From Planococcus glaciei (lineage in GTDB: Bacteria > Bacillota > Bacilli > Bacillales_A > Planococcaceae), in contig NZ_FNDC01000015.1 of NCBI RefSeq assembly GCF_900099655.1, positions 59,321 to 123,320 of the forward strand: 64,000 nucleotides of DNA. Reading direction: 5' to 3'. The position numbers were made by a program, and so were the translations under genes. Under the pieces are notes generated by a model that was not told the origin of the DNA, made no database searches, and worked only from the letters and a program-made list of their open reading frames with translations. Below are positions 16,685-28,197 of the stretch, one piece after another; position 1 is the first letter of the stretch; each line of letters starts with the position of its first letter.

Positions 16685-19300
16685 TTGAAAACCAAGCGCA
16701 GAGGAACTTACGCGAAGAAGGTATTGCCGCTTTTGTCTCTGCTGCTCGCCGCGGTGTTGTTTCATTGGAAGTTTCTGTTTGAAGGGAATAACTTGGCGGT
16801 CAATCTGGATGCCATCAACCAATTTGCGTTTTTCTTTCCGCATCTCGTGGAGTCTTATGCAGACGGCAGCTTTTTTTGGTCCTGGTCGTATGGCTTAGGC
16901 GGTGATCTGCTTGGTGAGTTTGCCTATTATTACACCACGAGCCCTTTGTTTTATGGAGTTGTGTTGGCGGAAATGCTTTTTGATTTTGACTGGAGTATTC
17001 TTGAAACCATCGATTTTAAAATGCATTTATCTGTGCTTAAATCGTTTTTAGCAATGCTCGGAATGTATGGGCTTGTGCGATATGAGAAGTTCGAGCCATG
17101 GAAAGCGCTGGCCTCGGCTTTGGCTTATGGCAGTTCCATCATTTTCTTCGCCCATGCGGCGCTGATCGATTATATGACCGAAGCGTTTCTTTACGTGCCT
17201 TTGACAATTTTCGGCTTGCTGTATTATCAGCGGACCGGCAAATCACGGTTTTTCATTCTGGGGATTTTCCTGTCGGTTGCCAGCAATTTTTATCTCGGTT
17301 TTATCAGCAGCATTTTTTACGGCTTGGCAGCCATCGTACTTACACCGTTAAAAGAAAAATCGATTTTCAAAACGTATGCACCGCTCCTGCTGCATTACGC
17401 CATCGGTCTGGGCCTGGCGTTTGCCTGCTTTTTGCCGGGCGTCCTGTCCGTCTATTATTCAGACCGGCTGGCAATAAAACCGGAAATTCCTTCGTTCTTC
17501 GGTGCCGACTGGGTTGCGAGTTTGCCGGAACAAGTTTGGGGCAATATCGGAGATTTGGGTTTTCTCTTCATTACTGCAATTGCGGGATTAATGATATTTC
17601 TTCCGGCTGATGCAAAAACGAAGAGAAAGTCCATTCTGGCGCTGCTGCTGTTTATCTGTTATTTCGTTCCTTATATGTACAGCGTTTTTAATGGGTTTTC
17701 GCATATTCAGTACCGGTGGTTCTACATCCTGAATTTTGCTGTGGCGTTCGCGTTGCCGAACTGGCTGACAACGGCGATGAAAGCCAATAAACGGCTGCTG
17801 GCCTTTGTTTTGATAGCCGTTGGATTATCGCTTTGGGCGCTTTATACAAAAGAAGAGCGGCTTGGGAGCGCTGCTGATTTTTACAATATCGCTGCAATGG
17901 GTTTTGGGATTTCTTCATTGCTGCTCTTTTATGCAATGGGCAAAGCTAAACGGAGTGCTTGGCTCGCCGGGTTGTTTGTATTGGCATTGGGAGCAAATGC
18001 TATTGCCAATGTGGTGGGCTATACAGAGGAAAAGATAATCAACAGGTTCGGGGCCGGAAATTTAATCGATGAGTATTTTAACCAGCCCTCTCTGGATCAT
18101 GCTGAAGAACAAAAGATTTTTTCAGCGCTGGTGCCGGAACAGAATGAATTTTACCGGACGTACTACGGGACGAAGGACCGCTTAAACCACGCCATGCTTT
18201 ATGGCTATTACGGAACGAGTGCCTACAATAGCGTACTGAAGAAAAACCTGCACAGCTTTGTGAAAAAAGATTACAATGTCCGGCAAACCAATCCGCTGAG
18301 AAACGGTGTCGTCGTATCCACCTACTCGCTGTTCGACGGTCGCTGGGCACTGGAGACGGGGCTTGGAGTAAAGTATCAAGTATTACCAAAAGACGAAAAG
18401 GCTCCCTTCGGATACGAGAAAGTAGAAGAGACTGAAACGTATTCGGTTTATGAAAATCCGTCAGCGGTTGGCATCGACATGTGGTACACCGAGACAATTT
18501 CTGAAACGGAATGGCGGCAATTAAATGTGGCAGAGCGGGACGCGCTGTTTTTGAATACACTGGTTGTGGCAGACGGCTATGTACTAGCCCGAACTGAAAA
18601 TTGGAAAGAGCAGTTGCCGGAACGGATAAAAGTCGATCTGGCAAACGCCGATTACTACAATGCCTCAATGGCGGAAGGCTTGCTGACGGTCCAATCGGGA
18701 GGGAAAGTCCGTATTCCAATCGAAGGAAAAGAAGAACCGGGAGAATATATGGTCTACTTCGATATTACACCGGTGCAAGACCAATCAATGAAACTGAATG
18801 TCAACGGAAAAGAAGTGCTGAAACGTGAAACTTCCTATATCTACAGCTACCCCAATAAAGGGTATTTGTTCCGTTTGGATGGGCAGACAGATGCAATTGA
18901 AATCGGAGTTTCACCTGGCACTTATAAGCTGACCGGCTTAAAAGTGTATTGGAATTCCTATGAACAGTTCCGTGCACAAGCGGAACAGCGCGAAGTCTAC
19001 AGCATGGAAAATTTGCATGTGAAAGGCAATGGGGTATCAGGCGATCTTTCCGTCAAGGAACAAGGAATTTTGTTTTTGTCCATTCCCTATAGTGAACAGT
19101 GGAAACTGAAAGTGAACGGCGAAGAAGCGGAATTGCTGGAAGTGCAGAACGCATTCAGCGGTATTCTCTTGGAACCCGGAGAATACCGGATTGAACTGTC
19201 TTATATAACGCCGGGATTTTATCCGGGACTGATTGTCACAGTTCTTTCAGTACTCGCTGCTTTGCTGCTGCATCTTTATGGCCGGCGGAAAAATAACTAG
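16685..19300 (+). CDS. yfhO: YfhO-family multi-membrane protein
   Basis: 871 residues. About 12-13 hydrophobic segments lie between residues 10 and 450, followed by a large extracellular beta-rich part and a final membrane helix (LIVTVLSVLAALLLHLYG) with an RRKNN tail. This is the GT-C-like architecture of YfhO/GtlB. Acidic residues of the first outer loop (NLDAINQFAFFFPH) fit the GT-C catalytic loop. In Bacillus and Listeria, YfhO-family proteins add sugars from undecaprenyl-phosphate to lipoteichoic acid outside the membrane, consistent with the LtaS-like gene upstream. TTG 16685 is chosen because CTGGAG lies 8 bases before; a GTG at 16676 overlaps that site. Confidence 0.88.
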   Translation: MKTKRRGTYAKKVLPLLSLLLAAVLFHWKFLFEGNNLAVNLDAINQFAFFFPHLVESYADGSFFWSWSYGLGGDLLGEFAYYYTTSPLFYGVVLAEMLFDFDWSILETIDFKMHLSVLKSFLAMLGMYGLVRYEKFEPWKALASALAYGSSIIFFAHAALIDYMTEAFLYVPLTIFGLLYYQRTGKSRFFILGIFLSVASNFYLGFISSIFYGLAAIVLTPLKEKSIFKTYAPLLLHYAIGLGLAFACFLPGVLSVYYSDRLAIKPEIPSFFGADWVASLPEQVWGNIGDLGFLFITAIAGLMIFLPADAKTKRKSILALLLFICYFVPYMYSVFNGFSHIQYRWFYILNFAVAFALPNWLTTAMKANKRLLAFVLIAVGLSLWALYTKEERLGSAADFYNIAAMGFGISSLLLFYAMGKAKRSAWLAGLFVLALGANAIANVVGYTEEKIINRFGAGNLIDEYFNQPSLDHAEEQKIFSALVPEQNEFYRTYYGTKDRLNHAMLYGYYGTSAYNSVLKKNLHSFVKKDYNVRQTNPLRNGVVVSTYSLFDGRWALETGLGVKYQVLPKDEKAPFGYEKVEETETYSVYENPSAVGIDMWYTETISETEWRQLNVAERDALFLNTLVVADGYVLARTENWKEQLPERIKVDLANADYYNASMAEGLLTVQSGGKVRIPIEGKEEPGEYMVYFDITPVQDQSMKLNVNGKEVLKRETSYIYSYPNKGYLFRLDGQTDAIEIGVSPGTYKLTGLKVYWNSYEQFRAQAEQREVYSMENLHVKGNGVSGDLSVKEQGILFLSIPYSEQWKLKVNGEEAELLEVQNAFSGILLEPGEYRIELSYITPGFYPGLIVTVLSVLAALLLHLYGRRKNN

Positions 19301-19410
19301 AAATGCATGCGTGCCAGGTATCGACACAATTTCTGCACACTTTGGATTTGAAACATCGTGTATTACAGGGGATAATGGAACGCGGAAAGCAATTGCAAGG
19401 AGGAAATTGG

Positions 19411-19956
19411 GTGTCTGAATTAAAGGGCGTTTTGCCCGTTTTGCGAAATATGAAAGAGTTTGAACGGCTGCTGAGCAGCGACCATGAATACATCATTTAT
19501 CTGGAAATCCGCTTGTCACAGCTGAAAGCTTTGGTGCAAGCGGCCAAAAAAGCGAAAAAGAAAGTGATTCTGCATATTGACCTGATCCAGGGGTTAAAAG
19601 CGGATGCCTATGGCATTGAATACTTGGTGCGTGAAGTGAAGCCAGATGGAATCGTTTCGACGCGCAGCAATGTCATTGCAATGGCGAAGAAAAACAAACT
19701 GATGACGATTCAGCGCTTGTTTCTGCTCGACAGCCATGCACTCGAACATAATATCAAATTGATCAATCAAGTAAAACCCGACTATATTGAAATCCTGCCG
19801 GGAATCATTCCATCAGTCATAGCGGAAGTCCACGAACAGACCGGCATCCCGGTCATTGCCGGCGGTTTGATCCGGACAAAAGAAGACGTCGAACTGGCTT
19901 ACGGCGGCGGTGCGGTGGCTATTTCCACTTCGCAAGCAGAGCTGTGGGAGCTTTAA
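19411..19956 (+). CDS. glpP: Glycerol-3-phosphate-responsive antiterminator GlpP
   Basis: 181 residues. With glycerol-3-phosphate bound, GlpP binds leader mRNA of glp operons and stops premature termination. Family features are GVLPVLRNMKEFERLL at the N-terminus, VILHIDLIQGLKADAYGIEY, PDGIVSTRSNVI, and a TIM-barrel-like C-terminal GIPVIAGGLIRTKEDVELA. GTG 19411 is chosen because AAGGAGGA is directly upstream; an in-frame ATG at 19303 lacks a site. Its target leaders are visible at 20038-20104 and 22561-22613. It lies first in the glp region, followed by its own promoter/leader and glpF. Confidence 0.95.
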   Translation: MSELKGVLPVLRNMKEFERLLSSDHEYIIYLEIRLSQLKALVQAAKKAKKKVILHIDLIQGLKADAYGIEYLVREVKPDGIVSTRSNVIAMAKKNKLMTIQRLFLLDSHALEHNIKLINQVKPDYIEILPGIIPSVIAEVHEQTGIPVIAGGLIRTKEDVELAYGGGAVAISTSQAELWEL

Positions 19957-19972
19957 GAAAAAGAAAAGGGGT

Positions 19973-20001
19973 TTGACACCGCTTTCAAAACCTGCTAACT
20001 T
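19973..20001 (+). promoter_or_regulatory. glpF promoter with overlapping CcpA cre site
   Basis: TTGACA (19973-19978), 17-base spacer and TAACTT (19996-20001) form a SigA-type promoter. TGACACCGCTTTCA at 19974-19987 fits the cre consensus TGWAANCGNTNWCA with one mismatch and covers the -35 box, so CcpA should repress in good carbon supply. Confidence 0.8.
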
Positions 20002-20037
20002 AGGTATTAACAAGTTAAGAACTGTGTAGGAGAAATG

Positions 20038-20104
20038 GAGATCCACACTGAGCATGGCCGCTTCCGAATCTGGAAGCGTGTTCATTCAGTGTGGATCTTT
20101 TTGT
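20038..20104 (+). promoter_or_regulatory. GlpP-type antiterminator/terminator leader of glpFK
   Basis: AGATCCACACTGA (20039-20051) pairs with TCAGTGTGGATCT (20086-20098) followed by TTTTTG. Inside the loop GCTTCC and GGAAGC form a second stem. It lies between the promoter and glpF, where GlpP is known to act in Bacillus. Confidence 0.85.
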
Positions 20105-20153
20105 GTTTTCCTGAAAATGGTTCTAGCGCAAACATACTAAGGGGTGTATCGTA

Positions 20154-22530
<2,377 letters not shown>

Positions 22531-22560
22531 AAGTTAATACACGGCCCGAGACCTCGAGAG

Positions 22561-22613
22561 ACGAAGCCAGTTTTGCAGAAGAAATTCTGCAGCTGTAGCT
22601 TCGTTTCTTTTTC
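22561..22613 (+). promoter_or_regulatory. GlpP-type leader hairpin of glpD
   Basis: ACGAAGC (22561-22567) pairs with GCTTCGT (22598-22604) followed by TTCTTTTT. A nested TGCAGAA/TTCTGCA hairpin fills the loop. The position between glpK and glpD matches the known GlpP-controlled glpD leader. Confidence 0.78.
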
Positions 22614-22657
22614 ATTGGATTTAATTGGAAAAATACATCACAAAAGGAGCACAACCC

Positions 22658-24331
22658 ATGAAATTTTCTAGTTTGCAGCGCAAAGAAACCATTCAAAATA
22701 TGAAAAATGCCCGACTTGACCTTTTGGTCATCGGCGGCGGTATTACAGGAGCCGGCATCGCTCTTGATGCTTCGGTACGCGGCATGCGCACAGCAGTAAT
22801 CGAAATGCAGGATTTTGCAGCGGGCACCAGCAGCCGCTCGACGAAACTTGTCCACGGCGGCCTTCGCTACTTGAAACAATTTGAAGTGAAAATGGTGGCG
22901 GAAGTCGGCAAAGAACGTGAAATCGTTTATGAAAACGGACCGCATGTTACGACTCCGGAATGGATGCTATTGCCGTTTTACAAAGGCGGTACATTTGGGC
23001 CGTACAGCACAAACATCGGCCTTCGCGTCTATGACTTTTTGGCAGGAGTAAAACGCGATGAGCGCCGCAAGATGCTGTCGAAAGAGGAAGCGTTGAAACG
23101 CGAACCTTTACTTAAAAAACAAGGCATTAAAGGTGCCGGCTATTACGTGGAATACAAAACAGACGACGCCCGCCTAACAATCGAAGTGATGAAAAAAGCG
23201 GTGGAAAAAGGCGCAATGGCATTGAATTATGCTAAAGTGACCGGCTTTATCTATCAAAATGGCAGAGTGGTCGGCATCCGCATCCAGGATCAAATCGACG
23301 GCTCAGAACACGAAATCTATGCTAATAAAATCGTCAATGCAGCAGGGCCTTGGGTTGACACATTGCGTGACAAAGACAATTCAAAACAAGGCAAGACCTT
23401 GCAGCTGACAAAAGGCATCCATTTGGTCTTCGACGGCAAGCGCTTCCCATTGAAGCAAGCAATTTATTTTGATATGCCGGATGGCCGCATGGCGTTCGCA
23501 ATTCCGCGCGACGGCAAAGTATATGTCGGTACAACCGATACGGTCTACAAACAAGATATTACTCATCCGACGATGACCGTGGAAGACCGTGACTATGTCT
23601 TGAAAGCGATCGACTTTATGTTCCCGGATGTGCAAATCCGCGTAGAAGACATCGAATCAAGCTGGGCTGGATTGCGTCCGTTGATCCACGAAGAAGGCAA
23701 AGACCCTTCCGAGATTTCCCGCAAAGATGAAATCTTCGTATCGGATTCAGGCTTGATTTCCATTGCCGGCGGAAAATTGACCGGCTATCGCAAAATGGGC
23801 GAAAGCATTGTCAATCTAGTGGCGGAACAATTGAAAGAAGAAAACGGCACGAAATTCCCGAAAAGCTCAACGAAGCATTTGCCGTTGTCCGGCGGGGAAG
23901 TCGGCGGCTCAAAAGGCTTTGAATCATTTATCGAAGACCGCGTGCGCCAGGCTGTCGCTATTGGTCTTACACCAGCAGCCGCTCGTAAATTAGTAAAACG
24001 CTACGGCTCGAACGTCGACCAGGTGCTGCATTTCTTAGCGACCGGCAAAAAAGAAGCGGCTGACGAAGGGCTCGATCCATTAGTCCATGCAATGCTTCGC
24101 TACGCAATGGAATACGAATCCACTTATAAACCGGTCGATTTCTTCATCCGCCGTACAGGCGCGTTGTTCTTCAACATCCACTGGGTGCATGCCAACAAAG
24201 ACAGCGCCATCGCTTATATGGCCAAAACATTCGGCTGGACAGAAAAACAGACGAAAGTTTATACAGAAGAATTGGATGTCTTGTTGCACGAAGCGACTCA
24301 CCCTGTTGAAGTCAGTGCACAATCGAAATAA
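22658..24331 (+). CDS. glpD: Aerobic glycerol-3-phosphate dehydrogenase
   Basis: 557-residue FAD enzyme of the membrane surface that oxidises glycerol-3-phosphate to dihydroxyacetone phosphate and passes electrons to menaquinone. The dinucleotide fold LLVIGGGITGAGIALDA lies near residue 22, followed by AAGTSSRSTKLVHGGLRYL, the classic GlpD/GlpO signature. PRDGKVYVGTTDT and SIAGGKLTGYRKMGE (second FAD contact) follow, then the C-terminal helical domain. ATG 22658 follows AAAGGAGC; an in-frame earlier ATG-type reading at 22625 has no site. A strong terminator closes the glp region. Confidence 0.96.
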   Translation: MKFSSLQRKETIQNMKNARLDLLVIGGGITGAGIALDASVRGMRTAVIEMQDFAAGTSSRSTKLVHGGLRYLKQFEVKMVAEVGKEREIVYENGPHVTTPEWMLLPFYKGGTFGPYSTNIGLRVYDFLAGVKRDERRKMLSKEEALKREPLLKKQGIKGAGYYVEYKTDDARLTIEVMKKAVEKGAMALNYAKVTGFIYQNGRVVGIRIQDQIDGSEHEIYANKIVNAAGPWVDTLRDKDNSKQGKTLQLTKGIHLVFDGKRFPLKQAIYFDMPDGRMAFAIPRDGKVYVGTTDTVYKQDITHPTMTVEDRDYVLKAIDFMFPDVQIRVEDIESSWAGLRPLIHEEGKDPSEISRKDEIFVSDSGLISIAGGKLTGYRKMGESIVNLVAEQLKEENGTKFPKSSTKHLPLSGGEVGGSKGFESFIEDRVRQAVAIGLTPAAARKLVKRYGSNVDQVLHFLATGKKEAADEGLDPLVHAMLRYAMEYESTYKPVDFFIRRTGALFFNIHWVHANKDSAIAYMAKTFGWTEKQTKVYTEELDVLLHEATHPVEVSAQSK

Positions 24332-24344
24332 TACGCTCAATGCT

Positions 24345-24384
24345 AAAAATCCGCCAACCGAGGAAACGGTTGGCGGATTTTTGA
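24345..24384. terminator. Bidirectional terminator between glpD and the FAD oxidoreductase
   Basis: AAAAATCCGCCAACCG and CGGTTGGCGGATTTTT form a perfect 16-bp stem between converging genes. Confidence 0.95.
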
Positions 24385-24415
24385 ATTTTATTGATCGATG
24401 AAGACAAAGCACTTT

Positions 24416-26275
24416 TTATTTTTTTGATAATTTTTCGGTTTCTACGGTGTTAAAAAGATAATGTGCAGCATAGTATCCTTCAGCCCGAATCAATTCGCGA
24501 TTGCTGTCGATTCGTCCATAAAGTTCTTCATCGACTAATCCGGCTTCGAATGCCTGTTTCCATGGCTGTTTGCCAGGAGTTTCAGAAGTGAAAACTTCTA
24601 TTATATAAGAAGCGAAGGAATCTCTTGTGAAGCTTTGCTCTTCAAAACCGGCTGTATTTTTCATTGATTGTAGCTTGCCGGCATATTTTTCGTGCAGGGC
24701 AGGATCGATTCTCATAAAACCGGAAGACAATAGATTGGAAAAGCTGAGCGCCTTTAACGGCTCATCTACTTGCAGGTCATTCGTATATCCGCCGACGACC
24801 AATCCATAATCCATCAAGAACTGTACCGATTCATCAAACCATTCTCCTTGGTAAGGATAAGGAAGCTCAAAGCGGTCAACCATCGCTCCTTGGCGCGAAA
24901 GAGTGTAGCGCAGTTCATTCATTTCTTCTTTATGGCCGGAAAGCTCTCTGAATGTCAGATCTTCCAGTATGGAATGTACAGCAGCTGCGCCGCCTGCTTC
25001 GCCGGCAGCCATGCCGGTTGGAATGATGCGCGCACTTCCCGCTGCCAGAGACGAATAGCCGGCTGAGCGGCTGACGACCACTAAATTCTCAACTTCCAAA
25101 GGCACAAGCGAGCGGAACGGAATGGCATACTGGGTAGGGCTCGACAATACATAGCCGTAGTCATTGATGGAAGTCGCCTGCACATCCACCGGATAGCCTC
25201 CGTAGCCGATTGAATCCCAATGGTCCGCATTTTTCCAGATATCTGACATGGGCAGCATGTATTCCGAAATGACATGGCGCGTTTCCCGGACATACAGTTC
25301 CGTTGGCAGCTCCGAGATTTCAGCCTGTTCGAAACCCGGGAAATTGGCGCGAAGGTATTCCGTAATATGCTCCGCTTCGCGGTTGCCAATTTCAAGTGCC
25401 TGTTTTTTCGCTTGTTCGTCCAGCCCATCAACGCCGAATATTTGCAGGGCGTTGATATAGAATTGTTCATCTTGTCCTTCAGGCTGTGTCCGTACAAGAT
25501 TCAGCCCGCGCAGGCGAGTATTTTCTTCGGCGGGCTGATAGTCGTAATGCAGTTCGCTGAAGCCCCAGGCGACCGAATCTGTCACTTCCGCTGGACCGAA
25601 CACTTCATCCTCTGCCGCTTTTCGGACACCGTCCCAGTCTAGGCCCGAAAGTTGGATCACAGGCGTCACTGCCATGAACCGGTCTTTCAAATTGATATCT
25701 TCACCGCCGACAAAATACGGAGCGCCGGCTTCGACTGCAAAATCGGCATCTTGTGTAGCATCGATAAAGCGTTTGCCGTAAACCGTCTTTTTGCCTTCAG
25801 CCGATTCCAGTGTGGCTCCCGTAACGGTATTGCTTTCGTCCTTAAGCACATCGGTAAAATTCGTATTCAAGGCGAGTGTGATGTTCGGTTCGTCTTCGAC
25901 AAGTTTTAGAAAGGCTTCTTTGGCTTCGTTGATTTCAAAAGCACTGCCGCTTCCGACTTGTTCGTGCCATTCTTTGAATATGCCGCCAACTGCACTGTTT
26001 TTGTCGATTCCTTGGACCATATCGATAAAGTTCAGTTTGCCATAAGTCATCAAGCCGCCGAGGCCGTCACGTTCTTCGACCAGCAAGGTCTTCGCCCCGT
26101 TTCGGGCAGCCGAAACAGCAGCTGCTATGCCTTCGGGTTCACCGCCAAGCACAATGACGTCGTAATGGTTTTCTTTGGACGGGTTTAATGGACTGCTTTT
26201 GCCTACAGCATACGCTAAAATCCCTCCAATGACGGCGATAGCTGCCACCACAGCAATTATTGCTTTAAACTTCAT
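24416..26275 (-). CDS. Membrane-anchored or secreted FAD-dependent oxidoreductase
   Basis: 619 residues. An N-terminal hydrophobic segment (IIAVVAAIAVIGGILAYAV) acts as signal or anchor. Then comes the FAD-binding Rossmann motif VIVLGGEPEGIAAAVSAAR at about residue 40, VEERDGLGGLMTYG, FIDATQDADFAVEAGA and a C-terminal FAD segment with RIIPTGMAAGEAGGAAA. This is the FAD_oxidored family (PF12831 type). After about residue 480 a region reading YGLVVGGYTNDLQVDEPLKA looks like an SLH-type surface domain, which is unusual (inference). The start follows AGGAGGAAGC. Substrate unknown; the location is probably outside the cytoplasm. Confidence 0.8.
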   Translation of the reverse strand: MKFKAIIAVVAAIAVIGGILAYAVGKSSPLNPSKENHYDVIVLGGEPEGIAAAVSAARNGAKTLLVEERDGLGGLMTYGKLNFIDMVQGIDKNSAVGGIFKEWHEQVGSGSAFEINEAKEAFLKLVEDEPNITLALNTNFTDVLKDESNTVTGATLESAEGKKTVYGKRFIDATQDADFAVEAGAPYFVGGEDINLKDRFMAVTPVIQLSGLDWDGVRKAAEDEVFGPAEVTDSVAWGFSELHYDYQPAEENTRLRGLNLVRTQPEGQDEQFYINALQIFGVDGLDEQAKKQALEIGNREAEHITEYLRANFPGFEQAEISELPTELYVRETRHVISEYMLPMSDIWKNADHWDSIGYGGYPVDVQATSINDYGYVLSSPTQYAIPFRSLVPLEVENLVVVSRSAGYSSLAAGSARIIPTGMAAGEAGGAAAVHSILEDLTFRELSGHKEEMNELRYTLSRQGAMVDRFELPYPYQGEWFDESVQFLMDYGLVVGGYTNDLQVDEPLKALSFSNLLSSGFMRIDPALHEKYAGKLQSMKNTAGFEEQSFTRDSFASYIIEVFTSETPGKQPWKQAFEAGLVDEELYGRIDSNRELIRAEGYYAAHYLFNTVETEKLSKK

Positions 26276-26396
26276 GATGCTTCCTCCTAAATTTATCTAA
26301 ATACTAGTTTGCTCATCTTTACTATTTTTGCATAATAATTAGGGAATGAGAAGGACAATGGCAGATTTACAATATTAAGTTTATGTAAAAAATAGA

Positions 26397-26427
26397 TTTA
26401 TTACAAAATGGAAGTCTTTATTACAAA
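26397..26427. repeat. Direct repeat in a divergent promoter region
   Basis: TTTATTACAAA occurs at 26397-26407 and again at 26417-26427, a 20-bp period. It lies between the divergent oxidoreductase and protease genes and could be an operator, but only two copies are present. Confidence 0.4.
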
Positions 26428-26516
26428 CTGCAACACTAGCTAGTCGTGCAGCGTCAATAGGTATATAATGAGACCAATTACAGCAGAAAACTATTATTCA
26501 CCAGGAGGAATTTAGC

Positions 26517-27974
26517 ATGTTGTGCAATAAATGCGGACAAGAGAATGATGTGAATGCAAACTTTTGTAAATCTTGCGGGCATTCGCTTTCTAATAATGCA
26601 AGCAAAAAAGAAAAAAGAAAAAAATGGATGTATTCGCTGATTTTATTGATTGGCCTTGGAGGCGCTGGATTTGGGGCGTCACAACTGATGCAGGAACCGC
26701 CTCAGCAGGCAGCACCAAGCGAAGAACTCTCCAGTGCAAAAGAGGATGAGCAAGAAGAAAAACAAGAACAACAAGAACAAGAACAAGAACAAGCAGAAAA
26801 ACAAGGGCAAGAGCAATCTGAAGAACCCGAAGAGATAAAAGAACCGGTGGAACTGGCTGCGTCGGAAGGCAAAACTGAAGGGACCGTAACAAAAGTGGAA
26901 GACATTGTCCCGCCGTCAGAGCAGCCGGAAAAAGTGGAACCAAAAAAGAAAGACAAGCCGGCAATCATTAAAGATACGCAGCAAAAAGTATATACAATCT
27001 TAACAGAGGGCGGACAGGGATCGGGCTTCCTGTTCCATCAATCCGGACTGGTCGCAACAAATGCGCACGTGGTAGCGGGCTTCACCGATGTCATTGTCCG
27101 CAACATCAATGGCCAGGATCAGCCCGGCACAGTGGTCGGAATATCGGATGAATCCGATATTGCATTGATCAAAGTTGATGCATTTGCCGGCATCGATCCG
27201 TTGGAAAGTGAGATGAACCCGACAGACGTCGGAACCGAAGTGATTGCGCTTGGCAGCCCTTCCGGTTTTGAAAACACAGCGACCATCGGATATTTGACCG
27301 GCATCGACCGCGACTTCGAACAGGAATTCATTTATGAAGACATTTATCAGATTGACGCTCCGATTGCACCGGGATCGAGCGGCGGTCCGCTAGTAGATGC
27401 ATCAACCGGCAAAGTGATTGGCATCAATTCATTGGTGATGGAAGAAGGCAATTCCATCGGTTTTTCGATTCCGTTATACTCCATGCATGGCATGCTGACC
27501 GAGTGGGTTAACAATCCGATGTCTGCAGAAGAAGTGGTAGCTAAATTCCACGTTTATGATGACTTCAGCGGCTATGAAGATGAAAACTATGAATTCGATC
27601 CGGACTTGGAAATGAAGTTTGAGGAATCGAGTTTGCATGAGTTTGTCGGTGATTTCCGTTATTATTACGAAACGGCATTGGCAGAGGAAGATTTCTTCTA
27701 TGTCCAAAATCTGCTGGTATACGAGAGCGATATTTACAATGGCATCCTGGAGTATATTGGCGATATTGCCGGCAAAGAAATGGAATTCAACTTCAACAAG
27801 CTGGAAATTACTGGCACTGAAATCTTTGAAGATCATGCACTTGTCCATACAGAAGAAGCATTTGATTTTAAAAATGAAGCGGGCGAATGGTCACTCGAAG
27901 AACGCAGCAAAACTTATACAATTGTGATGGATGAAAATGGATTCTATTATGTTTCTGACATTGTAAACAAATAA
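26517..27974 (+). CDS. Zinc-ribbon, membrane-anchored HtrA-like serine protease with C-terminal NTF2-like domain
   Basis: 485 residues with an uncommon domain order. An N-terminal zinc ribbon (Cys3, Cys6, Cys17, Cys20) faces the cytoplasm and is followed by a membrane helix (MYSLILLIGLGGAGFGA). A Gln/Glu-rich low-complexity linker spans about 60-110. The trypsin-like domain has His in TNAHVVAG, Asp in DESDIALIKV and Ser in APGSSGGPL, so the triad is complete. No PDZ domain follows. The last 140 residues (from about residue 345) form a mixed alpha/beta domain resembling the NTF2-like tail of TcaA-type proteins (inference). The protease should act outside the membrane. A TATAAT at 26464-26469 is a likely -10 box; AGGAGG precedes the ATG. 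Confidence 0.85.
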   Translation: MLCNKCGQENDVNANFCKSCGHSLSNNASKKEKRKKWMYSLILLIGLGGAGFGASQLMQEPPQQAAPSEELSSAKEDEQEEKQEQQEQEQEQAEKQGQEQSEEPEEIKEPVELAASEGKTEGTVTKVEDIVPPSEQPEKVEPKKKDKPAIIKDTQQKVYTILTEGGQGSGFLFHQSGLVATNAHVVAGFTDVIVRNINGQDQPGTVVGISDESDIALIKVDAFAGIDPLESEMNPTDVGTEVIALGSPSGFENTATIGYLTGIDRDFEQEFIYEDIYQIDAPIAPGSSGGPLVDASTGKVIGINSLVMEEGNSIGFSIPLYSMHGMLTEWVNNPMSAEEVVAKFHVYDDFSGYEDENYEFDPDLEMKFEESSLHEFVGDFRYYYETALAEEDFFYVQNLLVYESDIYNGILEYIGDIAGKEMEFNFNKLEITGTEIFEDHALVHTEEAFDFKNEAGEWSLEERSKTYTIVMDENGFYYVSDIVNK

Positions 27975-27998
27975 TTTAAAATAACATGCAAGATTTTG

Positions 27999-28040
27999 GA
28001 CCACCTTCCTTATTATTTTTATGGAGGGTGGTTTATTTAA
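27999..28040 (+). terminator. Terminator after the protease gene
   Basis: ACCACCTTCC pairs with GGAGGGTGGT, followed by TTATTTAATTT. Confidence 0.8.
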
Positions 28041-28197
28041 TTTAAGTATGCTATAAATATAAAAAACATCATTTTATTATTTCTGAAAATTTAGATATAA
28101 AACTTTGTGCATAGATAGATGGCTGACGGATGGATTTTCATTGAGTTTATTGTTTCTTTTATACCAGTAAAGAATCTATAAGAAATGAGGAGTAGCT

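Noticed and set aside
26750..26830. CAAGAA-type tandem repeat as a phase-variable microsatellite
   Set aside because: The repeat is imperfect and lies in frame as the Gln/Glu linker of the protease; length changes by whole codons would not switch the gene off.
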